Source: Oxynema aestuarii AP17 (lineage in GTDB: Bacteria > Cyanobacteriota > Cyanobacteriia > Cyanobacteriales > Laspinemataceae). Taken from it: a stretch of 64,000 nt of DNA. A program made the position numbers and the translations under genes. How positions within the stretch are numbered: position 1 is the first letter of the stretch; each line of letters opens with the position of its first letter. The notes under the pieces are model-generated. The model had not been told where the DNA came from, did not search any database, and saw only the letters and a program-made list of their open reading frames with translations. The stretch covers positions 3,641,501 through 3,705,500 of the forward strand of contig NZ_CP051167.1 of assembly GCF_012295525.1 (NCBI RefSeq), read 5' to 3'. Shown here in pieces: positions 1 through 8,835 of the stretch.

Positions 1-197
1 TGGGAAACCTGTTTTTAAGCCTTCGAGATCCCGTAGGAACGTACAGAAATAGGGAGTTTTGCCCAGGAGTCGAGCTGTCGTCTTCGGCGATGCCTTTGAT
101 TTGGGGACAGTTCGCTCAACCCAATTCAGCCAAAAGAGCGAAGCGCGATCGCGCCGCGTGCATTCCCCCGAATGGCGACTCGACCGTGAATTGCGAT

Positions 198-229
198 CGT
201 TTCCCGGTTTCTAAGACGACCGGGAAACG
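198..229. promoter_or_regulatory. perfect 11-bp inverted repeat upstream of the M16 gene
   Basis: The arms CGTTTCCCGGT and ACCGGGAAACG are perfectly complementary around a 10-nt loop. The repeat sits 32 bp before the TTG start of the peptidase gene. There is no T-run after it, so it could be a leader hairpin, an operator, or the terminator of a gene outside the window. The rest of positions 1-261 shows no gene. Confidence 0.4.
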
Positions 230-261
230 TTAGGATGGTTAAATTGCTACAGACTTAGTGT

Positions 262-1554
262 TTGAAATTGAGGGGTTTGTCATCACTGCTGGCTGAATCA
301 GACTTCCCAGGAAAAGTGGTCAAGCTCGACAACGGGCTGACCGTCGTTCACCAACAAATTGACGCCACCCCGGTGGTGGTCGTTGACGTGTGGGTGCAAG
401 CGGGAGCCGTTCGCGAACCCGATACGTGGTCCGGAATGGCGCATTTCCTCGAACACATGATTTTCAAAGGAACCGATCGCTTGCCCCCGGGAGCCTTCGA
501 TCGCGAAATCGAGAATCGCGGTGGCATGACCAATGCGGCAACTTCCCACGACTACGCCCATTTTTTCATCACCACTGCCGATCGCTACATCGAGGATTCC
601 CTACCGTTACTGGCGGATTTACTGCTGCACGCCGGAATTCCCCACGACGAGTTCGACCGAGAACGGGAAGTGGTCTTAGAAGAAATCCGTCAATCTTGGG
701 ACGATCCGGATTTTCTCGCCTTTCAAGCCCTAATGGAAACCCTCTACGTCAAACATCCTTACGGGCGTTCGGTTCTGGGAGGGATCGAGAATTTAATGGA
801 ACGATCGCCCGAACAGATGCGCCGTTTCCATCGCTGTTACTACCAACCGGAAAATATGGTGGTGGCGATCGTCGGGAACATCGAACGGCAACGGGCGATC
901 GAATTAGTCAGCCAGTCTTTTAGCGACTTTCCCGCCGCCGAACCCTGTTGGGCCGTCGAGGTCGAAGCCGAACCCCCGTTAACCGAAGTACGCCGTCGGG
1001 AACTCTACCTCCCCCGTTTGGAAACCGGGCGCCTGGTGATGGCGTGGACCGGGCCGGGGGTCGAACAACTGCACGACGCTTACGGCTTGGATTTACTCTC
1101 GGTGTTGCTCGCCCAAGGACGCACCTCGCGCTTAGTACGCGAACTGCGCGAAGAACGCGAACTCGTCCACGCCATCAGTAGCGATTTTTCGTTGCAACGC
1201 GATTCGAGTTTATTTACGATTGGGGCATGGCTCGAACCGCAATACATGGATCGGGTGGAAGCGGCGATCGGCGATCGCCTCTGCCAACTCCAACAACAAC
1301 CCGTCAGCGAAATCGAACTCAATCGGGCAAAGCGCTTGTTGTGTAACGATTATGCCTTTTCTACGGAAACCCCCAACCAACTGGCGGGGTTGTACGGCTA
1401 TTACGAAACGATCGCCCGCGCCCAATGGGCCGTGCGCTATCCCGAACAAATTCAGTCGTTCGATCCGTATAATTTGCAACGGGTCGCCAGTCAGTATTTA
1501 TCGCCTAAATATTATGCGGTAACGACGGTTAAGCCATTTGAATCCACCGTCTAG
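262..1554 (+). CDS. M16 family zinc peptidase, catalytic member
   Basis: 430-residue processing-peptidase/pitrilysin-type protein, about the usual length for a bacterial M16B monomer. The inverted zinc motif HFLEH is at residues 61-65 and the third ligand is probably the Glu around 141 in VVLEEI. Family members cleave small proteins and peptides as two-domain clamps. TTG at 262 is the earliest possible start, because an in-frame TAG lies at 256-258; no in-frame ATG occurs before the conserved region. The second M16 gene follows 111 bp downstream on the same strand and lacks the zinc motif, so the two probably form a heterodimer. The substrate is unknown. Confidence 0.9.
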   Translation: MKLRGLSSLLAESDFPGKVVKLDNGLTVVHQQIDATPVVVVDVWVQAGAVREPDTWSGMAHFLEHMIFKGTDRLPPGAFDREIENRGGMTNAATSHDYAHFFITTADRYIEDSLPLLADLLLHAGIPHDEFDREREVVLEEIRQSWDDPDFLAFQALMETLYVKHPYGRSVLGGIENLMERSPEQMRRFHRCYYQPENMVVAIVGNIERQRAIELVSQSFSDFPAAEPCWAVEVEAEPPLTEVRRRELYLPRLETGRLVMAWTGPGVEQLHDAYGLDLLSVLLAQGRTSRLVRELREERELVHAISSDFSLQRDSSLFTIGAWLEPQYMDRVEAAIGDRLCQLQQQPVSEIELNRAKRLLCNDYAFSTETPNQLAGLYGYYETIARAQWAVRYPEQIQSFDPYNLQRVASQYLSPKYYAVTTVKPFESTV

Positions 1555-1665
1555 GGGAAAAATCGCGGTTCGAGGTCGCCAACTTGCCCGGAGTTTTGCG
1601 GGGGAGTTGACGTCAACCGATGCCAACGACCACAGTCCACAACCAAGGAAGCCAAGGAAATAGCA

Positions 1666-2982
1666 GTGAATGAGAGCGTGAAACAGTCGCCAGAGAACGA
1701 ACGGGTTTGTCGTGCGGTTCTCAGTAATGGCATGGTGGCGATCGCAACGGAGAATCCCGCCGCCGACATTATCGCAGGTCGCATCTTTATCAAAGCAGGG
1801 AGTCGCTGCGAACGTCAGGAGCAAGCCGGACTTTCTCACTTACTCTCCGCCGTGTTGACCAAAGGCACCGAACGGCTGTCCTCCCTCGATATTGCCGAAC
1901 AAGTCGAATCCGTCGGCGCCAGCTTGAGTACCGATACCACCCCGGATTACTTTTTAGTCAGTCTCAAAGCCGTCTCCGCAGATTTTCCCGACCTGTTACA
2001 CCTGGCGGCAGAATTATTACGATCGCCGTCGTTCCCGGAAGCGGAAGTCGAACTCGAACGCCGCCTCACCTTGCAGGGGATTCGTTCTCAAAAAGAACAG
2101 CCCTTTACCGTCGCCTTCGATCGCCTGCGCCAGGCGATGTATCCCGACCATCCCTACGCCTTCTCCAGTCTGGGAACCGAACAAACCGTTACCAACTTAC
2201 AACGGCAAGACCTCCAACAGTACCATCAAACCTACTTTCGCCCCGATCGCACGGTGATTAGTTTGGCCGGACGGATCGACCCGGAAGCGGCGATCGCCCT
2301 GATCGAGGCAGTTTTCGGCGACTGGCAGCCCTCCGGCGAGGCGATCGCCCCACACCCCTTGACCTCGGTGCGCCCTCGTTCGCGCTATCTGAGTATGCCC
2401 CAAGACACCCAGCAATCGATCGTCATGGTCGGCTACCTCGGGGCCGCCGTGCGCCCGCCGGACGGTTCCGAGCTCAACCTCGAAGATTACGCCGCCCTCA
2501 AACTGCTCAATACTTACCTCGGTAACGGGCTGTCGAGTCGTCTGTTCGTGGAATTGCGCGAAAAACGCGGTTTAGCTTACGACGTGTCCGCGTTTTACCC
2601 CACCCGCCTCGATCGCGCCCCCTTCGTCACCTATATGGGAACGGCTCCGGAAAATACCGCGATCGCCCTCAAAGGCTTGCAAACCGAAGTCGAACGCCTC
2701 TGCAGCACCGAATTAACCGCCGAAGAGCTGCAAGCCTCTAAAAACAAACTCTTGGGACAGTACGCCCTCGGCAAACAAACCAACGCCCAAATCGCCCAAG
2801 TCTTCGGTTGGTACGAAACTCTCGGTCTCGGGATCGATTTCGACCGCCAGTTTACCGAAGCAATTGCCGGGATCGGCGCCGCGATCGCCCGCGACGTGGC
2901 TCGCCGCTATTTTCAAGAAACCTATATTTCCCTCCTCGGTCCGGCCCAAGCCTTAGCCGAAGTGCAAATTCCCGCCGCGTGA
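1666..2982 (+). CDS. M16 family peptidase-like protein, non-catalytic member
   Basis: 438 residues with M16 architecture. Where the catalytic member has HFLEH this protein reads HLLSA, so both the catalytic Glu and the second His are missing. The C-terminal half keeps the Arg/Tyr-type substrate-binding segment (RGLAYDVSAFY). In known M16B pairs one subunit carries zinc and the partner supplies Arg and Tyr, which fits here. The start is GTG at 1666, with AAGGAA about 10 nt upstream. It is probably co-transcribed with the preceding gene. Confidence 0.85.
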   Translation: MNESVKQSPENERVCRAVLSNGMVAIATENPAADIIAGRIFIKAGSRCERQEQAGLSHLLSAVLTKGTERLSSLDIAEQVESVGASLSTDTTPDYFLVSLKAVSADFPDLLHLAAELLRSPSFPEAEVELERRLTLQGIRSQKEQPFTVAFDRLRQAMYPDHPYAFSSLGTEQTVTNLQRQDLQQYHQTYFRPDRTVISLAGRIDPEAAIALIEAVFGDWQPSGEAIAPHPLTSVRPRSRYLSMPQDTQQSIVMVGYLGAAVRPPDGSELNLEDYAALKLLNTYLGNGLSSRLFVELREKRGLAYDVSAFYPTRLDRAPFVTYMGTAPENTAIALKGLQTEVERLCSTELTAEELQASKNKLLGQYALGKQTNAQIAQVFGWYETLGLGIDFDRQFTEAIAGIGAAIARDVARRYFQETYISLLGPAQALAEVQIPAA

Positions 2983-3063
2983 GGGAAGGTACCGCGTTCT
3001 CCTTCCCCTCGTGCCGCTACAATCAAACAGTCAACGTCGAGCAATCGGGGATTTTAGACAGCC

Positions 3064-3636
3064 GTGGTGCGAATCTTCAACCTTCAGGGGGCGATCGTGG
3101 CGATCGCCATTTTAGCTGCGACGGTCTACCCCTTACCGTCTCCCCTCCTGGCCCAATCGAACGGAACCGTCCGCCGTCCGACCTTGCAAATCGGTTCCGA
3201 AGGCGAAACCGTCAAGGAATTGCAAGGGGTCTTGAAGTTGATGGGCTACTACACCGGACAAGTCGATGGGATTTATCGCGAAGCCACCGCCAACGCCCTC
3301 GCCCGCTTCCAGGAAGATGCTGGAATCCGCAGCGACGGCGTCGCCGGGGACGACACCTGGAATCGTCTGTTTCCCAGTTTTGGGACGCCTCCTAGGGGCG
3401 CGATCGCGCCCGCAGAGCCGAGCCCTTCCGGCTATCCCCTCTTACGCAAAGGCATGGACGGACCGCTCGTGACTCAATTACAGGGGCGCTTGCGAGAACT
3501 CGGTTTTTTTGAAGGGACGGCGACCGGATATTTCGGCGATCGCACCGAAGCTGCCGTCAAAGCCGCCCAACGACGGTTTAACTTATCCCCGGATGGGATC
3601 GTCGGCGAGGCTACCTGGAATGCCCTCAATTTCTAA
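3064..3636 (+). CDS. secreted protein with two peptidoglycan-binding domains
   Basis: 190 residues. A hydrophobic signal peptide spans about residues 5-30 (ending SPLLAQ), followed by two PG_binding_1 repeats at about 38-98 and 120-189. Each repeat has the GxxVxxLQxxLxxLGYY..G and DGIxGxxTWxAL pattern. No catalytic domain is attached, so it probably anchors to or senses cell-wall peptidoglycan in the periplasm. The start is GTG 3064; a second GTG follows directly. It lies 81 bp after the M16 pair on the same strand. Confidence 0.85.
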   Translation: MVRIFNLQGAIVAIAILAATVYPLPSPLLAQSNGTVRRPTLQIGSEGETVKELQGVLKLMGYYTGQVDGIYREATANALARFQEDAGIRSDGVAGDDTWNRLFPSFGTPPRGAIAPAEPSPSGYPLLRKGMDGPLVTQLQGRLRELGFFEGTATGYFGDRTEAAVKAAQRRFNLSPDGIVGEATWNALNF

Positions 3637-3734
3637 CCCTTCGATCCCTTATTTTCGAGCGCCATTGTAAACAAATTTGTCGGCTTTAATTACACGATGT
3701 AACAACGGGTAAAGTTTATTAAATAGGACTTGTT

Positions 3735-4160
3735 ATTTCTGGAGAACGTGGTAACTTGAGAATTAAGGACACGAGGCAAGAACTTCAAGCCCTCCAAAGA
3801 GTTGGATTAGGGTTTGTGTCCTTCCCACTCTAATCCCCCGTTCGGCAGAGAGTCCGAAGATAGCATCCGAGACAAGTAATGTGGCGGTTCGTTCCACGGA
3901 AGGCGGAAACCACAATTGGTCAAGTTAATAAGGAGTTGACTCGAACAATTGCCGGAAGAGAACGGAAAGCCAAAACTGTGAGTCTGGTTAGACTAAGAGG
4001 GATGCGCCCAATGTTGAAGTGTTAGTAGAACCGAGCGGGTCGCGTGTAAATCTCAGTCCGTCCATTGTCCAAATACAACTGAATCTCAAATCGATATCCA
4101 TCAATCCGAAACCGAAAGGGTCTAGTCGCCTCCGACTGGACCCCATCTTATTGGGAAAAA
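3735..4160 (+). ncRNA. structured gene-free stretch; possible orphan HEARO/omega-type RNA
   Basis: Positions 3637-4231 hold no convincing gene but are rich in short complementary arms: AAGGACAC with GTGTCCTT (about 3765-3822), GGATTAG with CTAATCC (about 3806-3837), a perfect AGTCT-GGTT-AGACT hairpin near 3982-3995, and an 11-bp stem at 4118-4143 (GGGTCTAGTCG with CGACTGGACCC, one G-U). The low HIP1 content and the dense stems suggest a structured RNA. From memory it resembles the RNA of IscB-type elements, but no iscB gene adjoins. A degraded mobile element is the main alternative. Confidence 0.35.
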
Positions 4161-4231
4161 AAGAAGATTGACCTGGATGCGATCGGTTTCACCCGATCGC
4201 CAACGACGCGATCGGGGAAAGCCATGAAGCC

Positions 4232-5440
4232 CTATTTACCCGAGAGCAGGGGGGTTGAAGTATCGAACAGATTGCTTTGGGCGAACCGTTCGAGGACTTG
4301 AGCGAGGCGATCGCACTCGGCAATCAAGCTGATGCGGACGTAGCCCTCGCCCCCGGTACCGAACCCATTCCCCGGCGTCACCACCACCCCGGTGCGATCG
4401 AGCAACAAGAGGGCGAATTCCGTCGAACTGATGCCCGGAGGACATTCGGCCCACAGGTAGAACGTCGCTTGAGGGTTTTTGACCTTCCATCCCAAGTCCG
4501 TCAGACCCTTGACTAAAAAGTCGCGACGCTTGCGATAGCGCTCTTGGACCTCGTGGATGTAGACATCGGGTAATTGCAACGCCGTCGCCGCCGCCGTCTG
4601 CACCACGGAGAACATGCCGTAATCGAGGTTAGTTTTTAAGGTGCGTAAATTGCTGACCACGCGATCGTTGCCGACAGCAAAGCCCACCCGCCACCCGGCC
4701 ATATTGTAAGTTTTGGAGAGGGTGTGAAACTCGACGCCGATTTCCTTAGCGCCGGGAATTTCGAGCAAACTCGTCGGTTGGTAGCCGTCGAACGCCAGTT
4801 CCGCGTAGCACAAATCGTGAACGAGTAAAATTTCCCAACGGCGCGCGAAAGCGACGATTTCCTCGAAAAATTGGCGCGGGGCCGTCGCCGTCGTCGGGTT
4901 GTTGGGATAGTTGAAGTAGAGGATTTTGGCGCGTTCCGCCACGCGATCGGGGATCGCGGCGAGATCGATGAGCCAGTCATTGTGCGCCGAGAGCATTAAC
5001 TCGTGAATTTGACCGCCAGCGATGAGCGGTCCTCGGAAGTGAGCGGGATAGCCGGGAGAGGGGACGAGAATGAGATCTCCCGGGTCGATATAGGCTAACG
5101 CGAGGTGGGTCAGACCTTCTTTAGAACCGAGAACCGGAAGGATTTCCGCTTCGGGATCGAGGACGACTTGATAGCGGCGGTGGTACCATTCGGCGATCGC
5201 CCGTCGGAAATAGATACTTCCTTTAAAGTCGGGATAGCGATGGTTGTCCGGATCGTGCAGCGCCGCGATCGCCGCCTCTACAACGGCTTGAGGCGTCGGT
5301 CCGTCGGGATTTCCCATCCCCAAATCGATCAAATCCACCCCGCGATCGCGGGCTTCGGCTTTCAGTTGGTCGAGACGAGCAAAGACGTAAAGGGGGAGTT
5401 CCTGCAAACGACGGGCAGGATTAATCCAATCTAGACTCAT
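4232..5440 (-). CDS. class I/II PLP-dependent aminotransferase
   Basis: 402-residue fold-type I aminotransferase of the aspartate/LL-diaminopimelate aminotransferase-like group (AlaC/DapL relatives). Visible motifs are GMGNPDG near the N-terminus, FNYPNNPT in the middle, and SKTYNMAGWR with the Schiff-base lysine. It would transfer an amino group between an amino acid and a 2-oxo acid in the cytosol; the exact substrate cannot be read from the sequence. The ATG start gives the typical N-terminus with a PLYVFARLDQLK segment. It is followed downstream by the structured stretch and preceded by the GldA-like gene on the same strand. Confidence 0.85.
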   Translation of the reverse strand: MSLDWINPARRLQELPLYVFARLDQLKAEARDRGVDLIDLGMGNPDGPTPQAVVEAAIAALHDPDNHRYPDFKGSIYFRRAIAEWYHRRYQVVLDPEAEILPVLGSKEGLTHLALAYIDPGDLILVPSPGYPAHFRGPLIAGGQIHELMLSAHNDWLIDLAAIPDRVAERAKILYFNYPNNPTTATAPRQFFEEIVAFARRWEILLVHDLCYAELAFDGYQPTSLLEIPGAKEIGVEFHTLSKTYNMAGWRVGFAVGNDRVVSNLRTLKTNLDYGMFSVVQTAAATALQLPDVYIHEVQERYRKRRDFLVKGLTDLGWKVKNPQATFYLWAECPPGISSTEFALLLLDRTGVVVTPGNGFGTGGEGYVRISLIAECDRLAQVLERFAQSNLFDTSTPLLSGK

Positions 5441-5569
5441 GGGCTTTCTAGGCGGAGAACCCGCAAAATCTGAATAAAGAAGAATAAGAACAAATCGAGC
5501 GCGAGCAGCACAAAATCGGGGGCAACCGTTGATAGACGTTTATTCGGAGAGGTCAAGTTCCCATCCGGT

Positions 5570-6817
5570 TCAACTCAAGTCCGAACGGTCTTGGGAATCC
5601 GAAGAGCAAACATCTCCAGAATCGTCGCCAGCAGCATCGCCAAGGTCTCTCGATATCGAGTCGATTCCTCCCCGGCGATTTTCTGGCGGGGCATTGGTTG
5701 ACACCATTGCTGCCATGAGCTGTTCCGGAACCACCGCAAACGGCAGGCGGTGAATGTCCGATTTTGGATCGCAAGCGACCTGGGCCGCATGGTGCAACTC
5801 CCCGAGGGTAATATTTTCCAACCCTAAATCAGCTAACGTAGACGGCAATCCGATCGCGGCATAAAACTCGATCAACTGTTGGCGGGCCGCACTGGCGAGT
5901 TGATTGCCACAGATCGTCTCTTCCAAACGCAGTTGCACTAAAATGCCGTAAGCCACCTTTTCCCCGTGCAACGTGCCGTGCGCCGCACTTAAGTGGGTCA
6001 AACCGTTGTGAACCGCATGAGCGGCCACCGTGCGACACTGCGCTCCCCCCAGTCCGCCGATCGCCCCCGCCAGCAACACCGTTGCATCGACGACTTCCCG
6101 CCATACCGCCTCACCGGGTCGTTCCAGCGCCGCCACCGACTTTTGCAAGAGCAAATCGCGCAAGACCCGGGCTTGTTGGACCGCCGCGACGATTAAGGTT
6201 TGCTCGCTGCGACCGCTACTGACCGAAGCTTCGTACCACTTGGCCAGGGCGTCGCCGATCCCCGCCACTAAGGTGCGTTGGGGCGCCGTCGCGATCAGGG
6301 TGTAGTCGAGAACGAGCAAGTCCGGGCATTTCGCCAGACCGACATCGTACAAAAAGGCGCCGTCGTCGGAGTAGATGTTAGACAGGGCCGTCCACGCCGC
6401 ACAGGTCGCCGCCGAACTCGGGATCGTCACCACGGGTAAACCGCAGCCATAGGCGAGCAGTTTGGCCGCATCGAGGGATTTCCCGCCTCCGGTGGCGACG
6501 ATTAAATCGGCCTGATGGTCGGCGACCGCTTGCTTGAGACGGGCGAGGGTGGCTTCGCTACAGTCCGGGTTGTAAGTCGCTTGCGCCCAGGTTAATGGTT
6601 GTTGCTGCCAAATCGGCGCGAGGCGATCGACGACTAAGGAGAGGCTGCGATCGCCGCCGACGAGCAGGGGGCGCCGTCCCAAGCGGGCAATCTCGTCCCC
6701 GGCTTGCTCGATCGCGCGCACTCCTCGGATGACTCTAGCGGGGGCAATACTCAACGGGGGCAGTCCGGAAGCCGTTTCGTTCGGCGCGGAACACGGGGTA
6801 GAGTTGTGATGGGACAT
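5570..6817 (-). CDS. iron-containing alcohol dehydrogenase family protein (GldA-like)
   Basis: About 415 residues. The glycerol-dehydrogenase pattern is present: GGGKSLDAAKLLA for NAD binding, GIGDALAKWYEA with the metal-binding Asp, and two His-containing segments (AAHAVHNGL and AAHGTLHGE) that match the other metal ligands. I choose the ATG at 6817 (MSHHNS), with an in-frame alternative 27 nt upstream at 6844. The C-terminus beyond about residue 385 is low complexity, rich in Asp, Ser and Arg. The substrate is not certain: family members oxidise polyols or reduce aldehydes and ketones. Confidence 0.8.
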   Translation of the reverse strand: MSHHNSTPCSAPNETASGLPPLSIAPARVIRGVRAIEQAGDEIARLGRRPLLVGGDRSLSLVVDRLAPIWQQQPLTWAQATYNPDCSEATLARLKQAVADHQADLIVATGGGKSLDAAKLLAYGCGLPVVTIPSSAATCAAWTALSNIYSDDGAFLYDVGLAKCPDLLVLDYTLIATAPQRTLVAGIGDALAKWYEASVSSGRSEQTLIVAAVQQARVLRDLLLQKSVAALERPGEAVWREVVDATVLLAGAIGGLGGAQCRTVAAHAVHNGLTHLSAAHGTLHGEKVAYGILVQLRLEETICGNQLASAARQQLIEFYAAIGLPSTLADLGLENITLGELHHAAQVACDPKSDIHRLPFAVVPEQLMAAMVSTNAPPENRRGGIDSISRDLGDAAGDDSGDVCSSDSQDRSDLS

Positions 6818-7006
6818 ACGGCAAGAATCTCTGCTGGGCTGCAATAGGTCAATGCAGTAACGATAACTTTACTGTATTGGGGGGATCGGTGTTAATCCAC
6901 AAGATTTACAATAATTTTTCAGTTTCGGTCTGGAGTTGGTCAGGGGATCTTGATGGATTGCTGTCGGGACTCGGGACTGGGAAGTGGGGAAGTTTTTTCC
7001 CGAACT

Positions 7007-7055
7007 CTAAAATCTAAAATCTAAAATCTAAAATCTAAAATCTAAAATCTAAAAT
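7007..7055. repeat. STRR heptamer repeat, seven copies of CTAAAAT
   Basis: Seven perfect tandem CTAAAAT units. The same heptamer, or its complement, recurs at 29838-29872 and 36981-37022, always between genes. It is typical of the short tandem repeats of filamentous cyanobacteria. Confidence 0.9.
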
Positions 7056-7080
7056 TAAAGCCCCCCTGCGGAGGCTTTAA
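7055..7080 (-). terminator. rho-independent terminator of the Ycf51 gene
   Basis: TTAAAGCC and GGCTTTAA form an 8-bp stem. Read on the minus strand the stem is followed by TTTAATTTT. It lies 16 nt after the stop of the ycf51-like gene, immediately beside the heptamer repeat. Confidence 0.7.
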
Positions 7081-7095
7081 AAGGTCGGGAGGCGG

Positions 7096-7617
7096 TCACG
7101 AAGCGGGGGATTTAGGCAGTTCGGCCAGTTTTCGATCGTCGATTTCGACCGTCATGTTCTCGTCGTCGCGGACGAACAACGATCGCCGCACTTCGCCGAT
7201 ATATAAAGGTTTCGAGACACCTTCTCGGGGATGGACGATCGCCCGGGCCCGGATCCGCAGGTCGTCGGTTCCCTGACTCATCCGACCGGGAGAAAACAGA
7301 TCGCTGGCGGCTTGTTGCAAAGTCGCTTCGAGTTCGGAGCGCGAAATCGTCGGCGGGACGGCGATCGTAGCCTGTTCGGCGCCGTTATCGTAAACGACGG
7401 TAAAGCGAACGGCGCCGGGAATCTCGACCCGAGAGATCGGCACCAGACCGAGGGCAAATAAGCCCGCCGTCAGCACGATCGTAAATCCGGTGGCGCCGAC
7501 GAGGCGAAAGCGGATTCCCCATTTGAACAGAAAAGCCGCGATCGCTAACAGGGCCAAAACTCCGGCCAAGGCGGCAGACCAAGCGGAAGCGGTTAAAAAT
7601 TCTTCGGTAGTTGGCAT
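7096..7617 (-). CDS. ycf51: Ycf51 family membrane protein
   Basis: 173 residues, matching the cyanobacterial and algal plastid Ycf51 family in length and pattern. Two hydrophobic segments lie at about 14-32 and 42-60, separated by KWGIRFRLVGATGF. A soluble domain follows with IPGAVRFTVVYDNGA and AVPPTISRSELEATL. Its function is not established; the topology suggests a membrane-anchored thylakoid or plasma-membrane protein. It is followed by a clear terminator. The sufU-like gene lies 45 bp upstream on the same strand. Confidence 0.88.
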   Translation of the reverse strand: MPTTEEFLTASAWSAALAGVLALLAIAAFLFKWGIRFRLVGATGFTIVLTAGLFALGLVPISRVEIPGAVRFTVVYDNGAEQATIAVPPTISRSELEATLQQAASDLFSPGRMSQGTDDLRIRARAIVHPREGVSKPLYIGEVRRSLFVRDDENMTVEIDDRKLAELPKSPAS

Positions 7618-7662
7618 GATGGCAAATCTGGGGGTGGGAGTCGTTTGAGGGGATATTCTGGC

Positions 7663-8139
7663 TCAGGATTCGGCTTCGTTGCTGACAAAACCGTTAGCGT
7701 CGGTTCCGGTCGCTTCGAGAGCGGCTTTGAGCGTGTGCCAGCAAAGGTTAGCACATTTGATGCGCACCGGGAATTGAGCGACCCCTTGCATGACGTTGAG
7801 TTTGCGCTGTTCTTTCGGAAATTCGGCTTCCCCTTTCATCATGTTTTGGAAACGCTGCACCATTTCCAACGCTTCGTCAATCGCTTTACCGCGCAAGGCA
7901 TCGGCCATTAAATCGACCGAAGCCATTGAAATCGCACAGCCTTCCCCTTCAAACTTGACATCGGCAATGCGATCGCCCGTCTCGTCGAGCTGCACGGTCA
8001 GTTCGATCGTATCGCCGCAGGAGGGGTTGTGACCGCGCTGCTGGCGGTGAATCGGGTCGGTTTGGCCGCGATTGCGTGGATTTTTATAGCGATCGAGGAT
8101 AACTTGTTGGTATAAATCGCGCAGGTTGCCCAGAGTCAT
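7663..8139 (-). CDS. sufU: SufU/NifU-type Fe-S cluster assembly protein
   Basis: 158 residues. The three conserved cysteines of the SufU/IscU fold are present at 41 (NPSCGD), 68 (EGEGCAIS) and 129 (IKCANLCW), with Asp43 next to the first and an additional Cys133. In Firmicutes SufU is a zinc-dependent sulfur acceptor for SufS; cyanobacterial homologues are often called NifU-family SUF proteins. It is physically separate from the sufBCDS operon at 45-51 kb. Scaffold or sulfur-relay function is inferred from the family. Confidence 0.85.
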   Translation of the reverse strand: MTLGNLRDLYQQVILDRYKNPRNRGQTDPIHRQQRGHNPSCGDTIELTVQLDETGDRIADVKFEGEGCAISMASVDLMADALRGKAIDEALEMVQRFQNMMKGEAEFPKEQRKLNVMQGVAQFPVRIKCANLCWHTLKAALEATGTDANGFVSNEAES

Positions 8140-8267
8140 AGTCCGTCGTTGAAAGGTTTGAAGTTTTGTTTACTTTCATCCTATCAGGGGGCGTCGGGGG
8201 TCGGAATTGGCATCCGGGGTTTAGGTTCGGAAGGGGAGGACAGGCGATCGCCTCCAGTTCCCCCTTT

Positions 8268-8819
8268 TCACCCGATCGCCTCCTCAATAATCGGATTGAA
8301 TTCCCATAGCAATTGGGCGTAAAAACTCAAAAATTCCACAATTTGTGGTTTGACGACCTCGCCGAACTGTTCGACTTCTTCCGGTAGCACTTTCGGTAAC
8401 GGTTTCGTCAGCAGATAACGGCTGGAACTGTAATCCATTTCGACAAATTCCAAGCTTTCGCGATCGGCCAATTTATCCGTCAACAACTTGCACAGATTGT
8501 AATCGGATGATTTCACGTAAAATTGGGGCGGATGTTCTCGTCCGAAAAGGCGATTGGGCGTCACCCCTTCCAGACCGATCGACAAAACAAATTCCTCGTA
8601 TTGAGACACCCAATTTTGATTGGCAATATAAATTTCTGACTGCTCGTAAGCCACAAAACTCCACTCATTTTTCCACCATGCCTGTTTGATTAACTCGGAC
8701 TCGATCGCCGCGAGAAATTCCCCGATTTCCCGTTCCAATTGAGGCTCGATTTCCAACAATTCTCGATAGCTTTCCCAATGGCGAGCGAGCAGAAGGCTCT
8801 CTGGCGAAAAAATGTCCAT
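8268..8819 (-). CDS. unknown protein paired with a PD-(D/E)XK-like gene
   Basis: 183 residues, acidic, with many aromatic residues and no signal peptide or membrane segment. I do not recognise a family. The segment FVLSIGLEGVTPNRLFGREHPPQ resembles linker regions seen in proteins of the PDDEXK_4 group, but this is weak. It starts 16 bp after the stop of the upstream PD-(D/E)XK-like gene on the same strand, so the two are very probably co-transcribed and may function together. Confidence 0.65.
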   Translation of the reverse strand: MDIFSPESLLLARHWESYRELLEIEPQLEREIGEFLAAIESELIKQAWWKNEWSFVAYEQSEIYIANQNWVSQYEEFVLSIGLEGVTPNRLFGREHPPQFYVKSSDYNLCKLLTDKLADRESLEFVEMDYSSSRYLLTKPLPKVLPEEVEQFGEVVKPQIVEFLSFYAQLLWEFNPIIEEAIG

Positions 8820-8835
8820 AAACGATCCTAAACGT

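Noticed and set aside
7007-7055. Tandem repeats as a possible CRISPR array
   Set aside because: Seven-base units directly adjacent without spacers; this is an STRR repeat.
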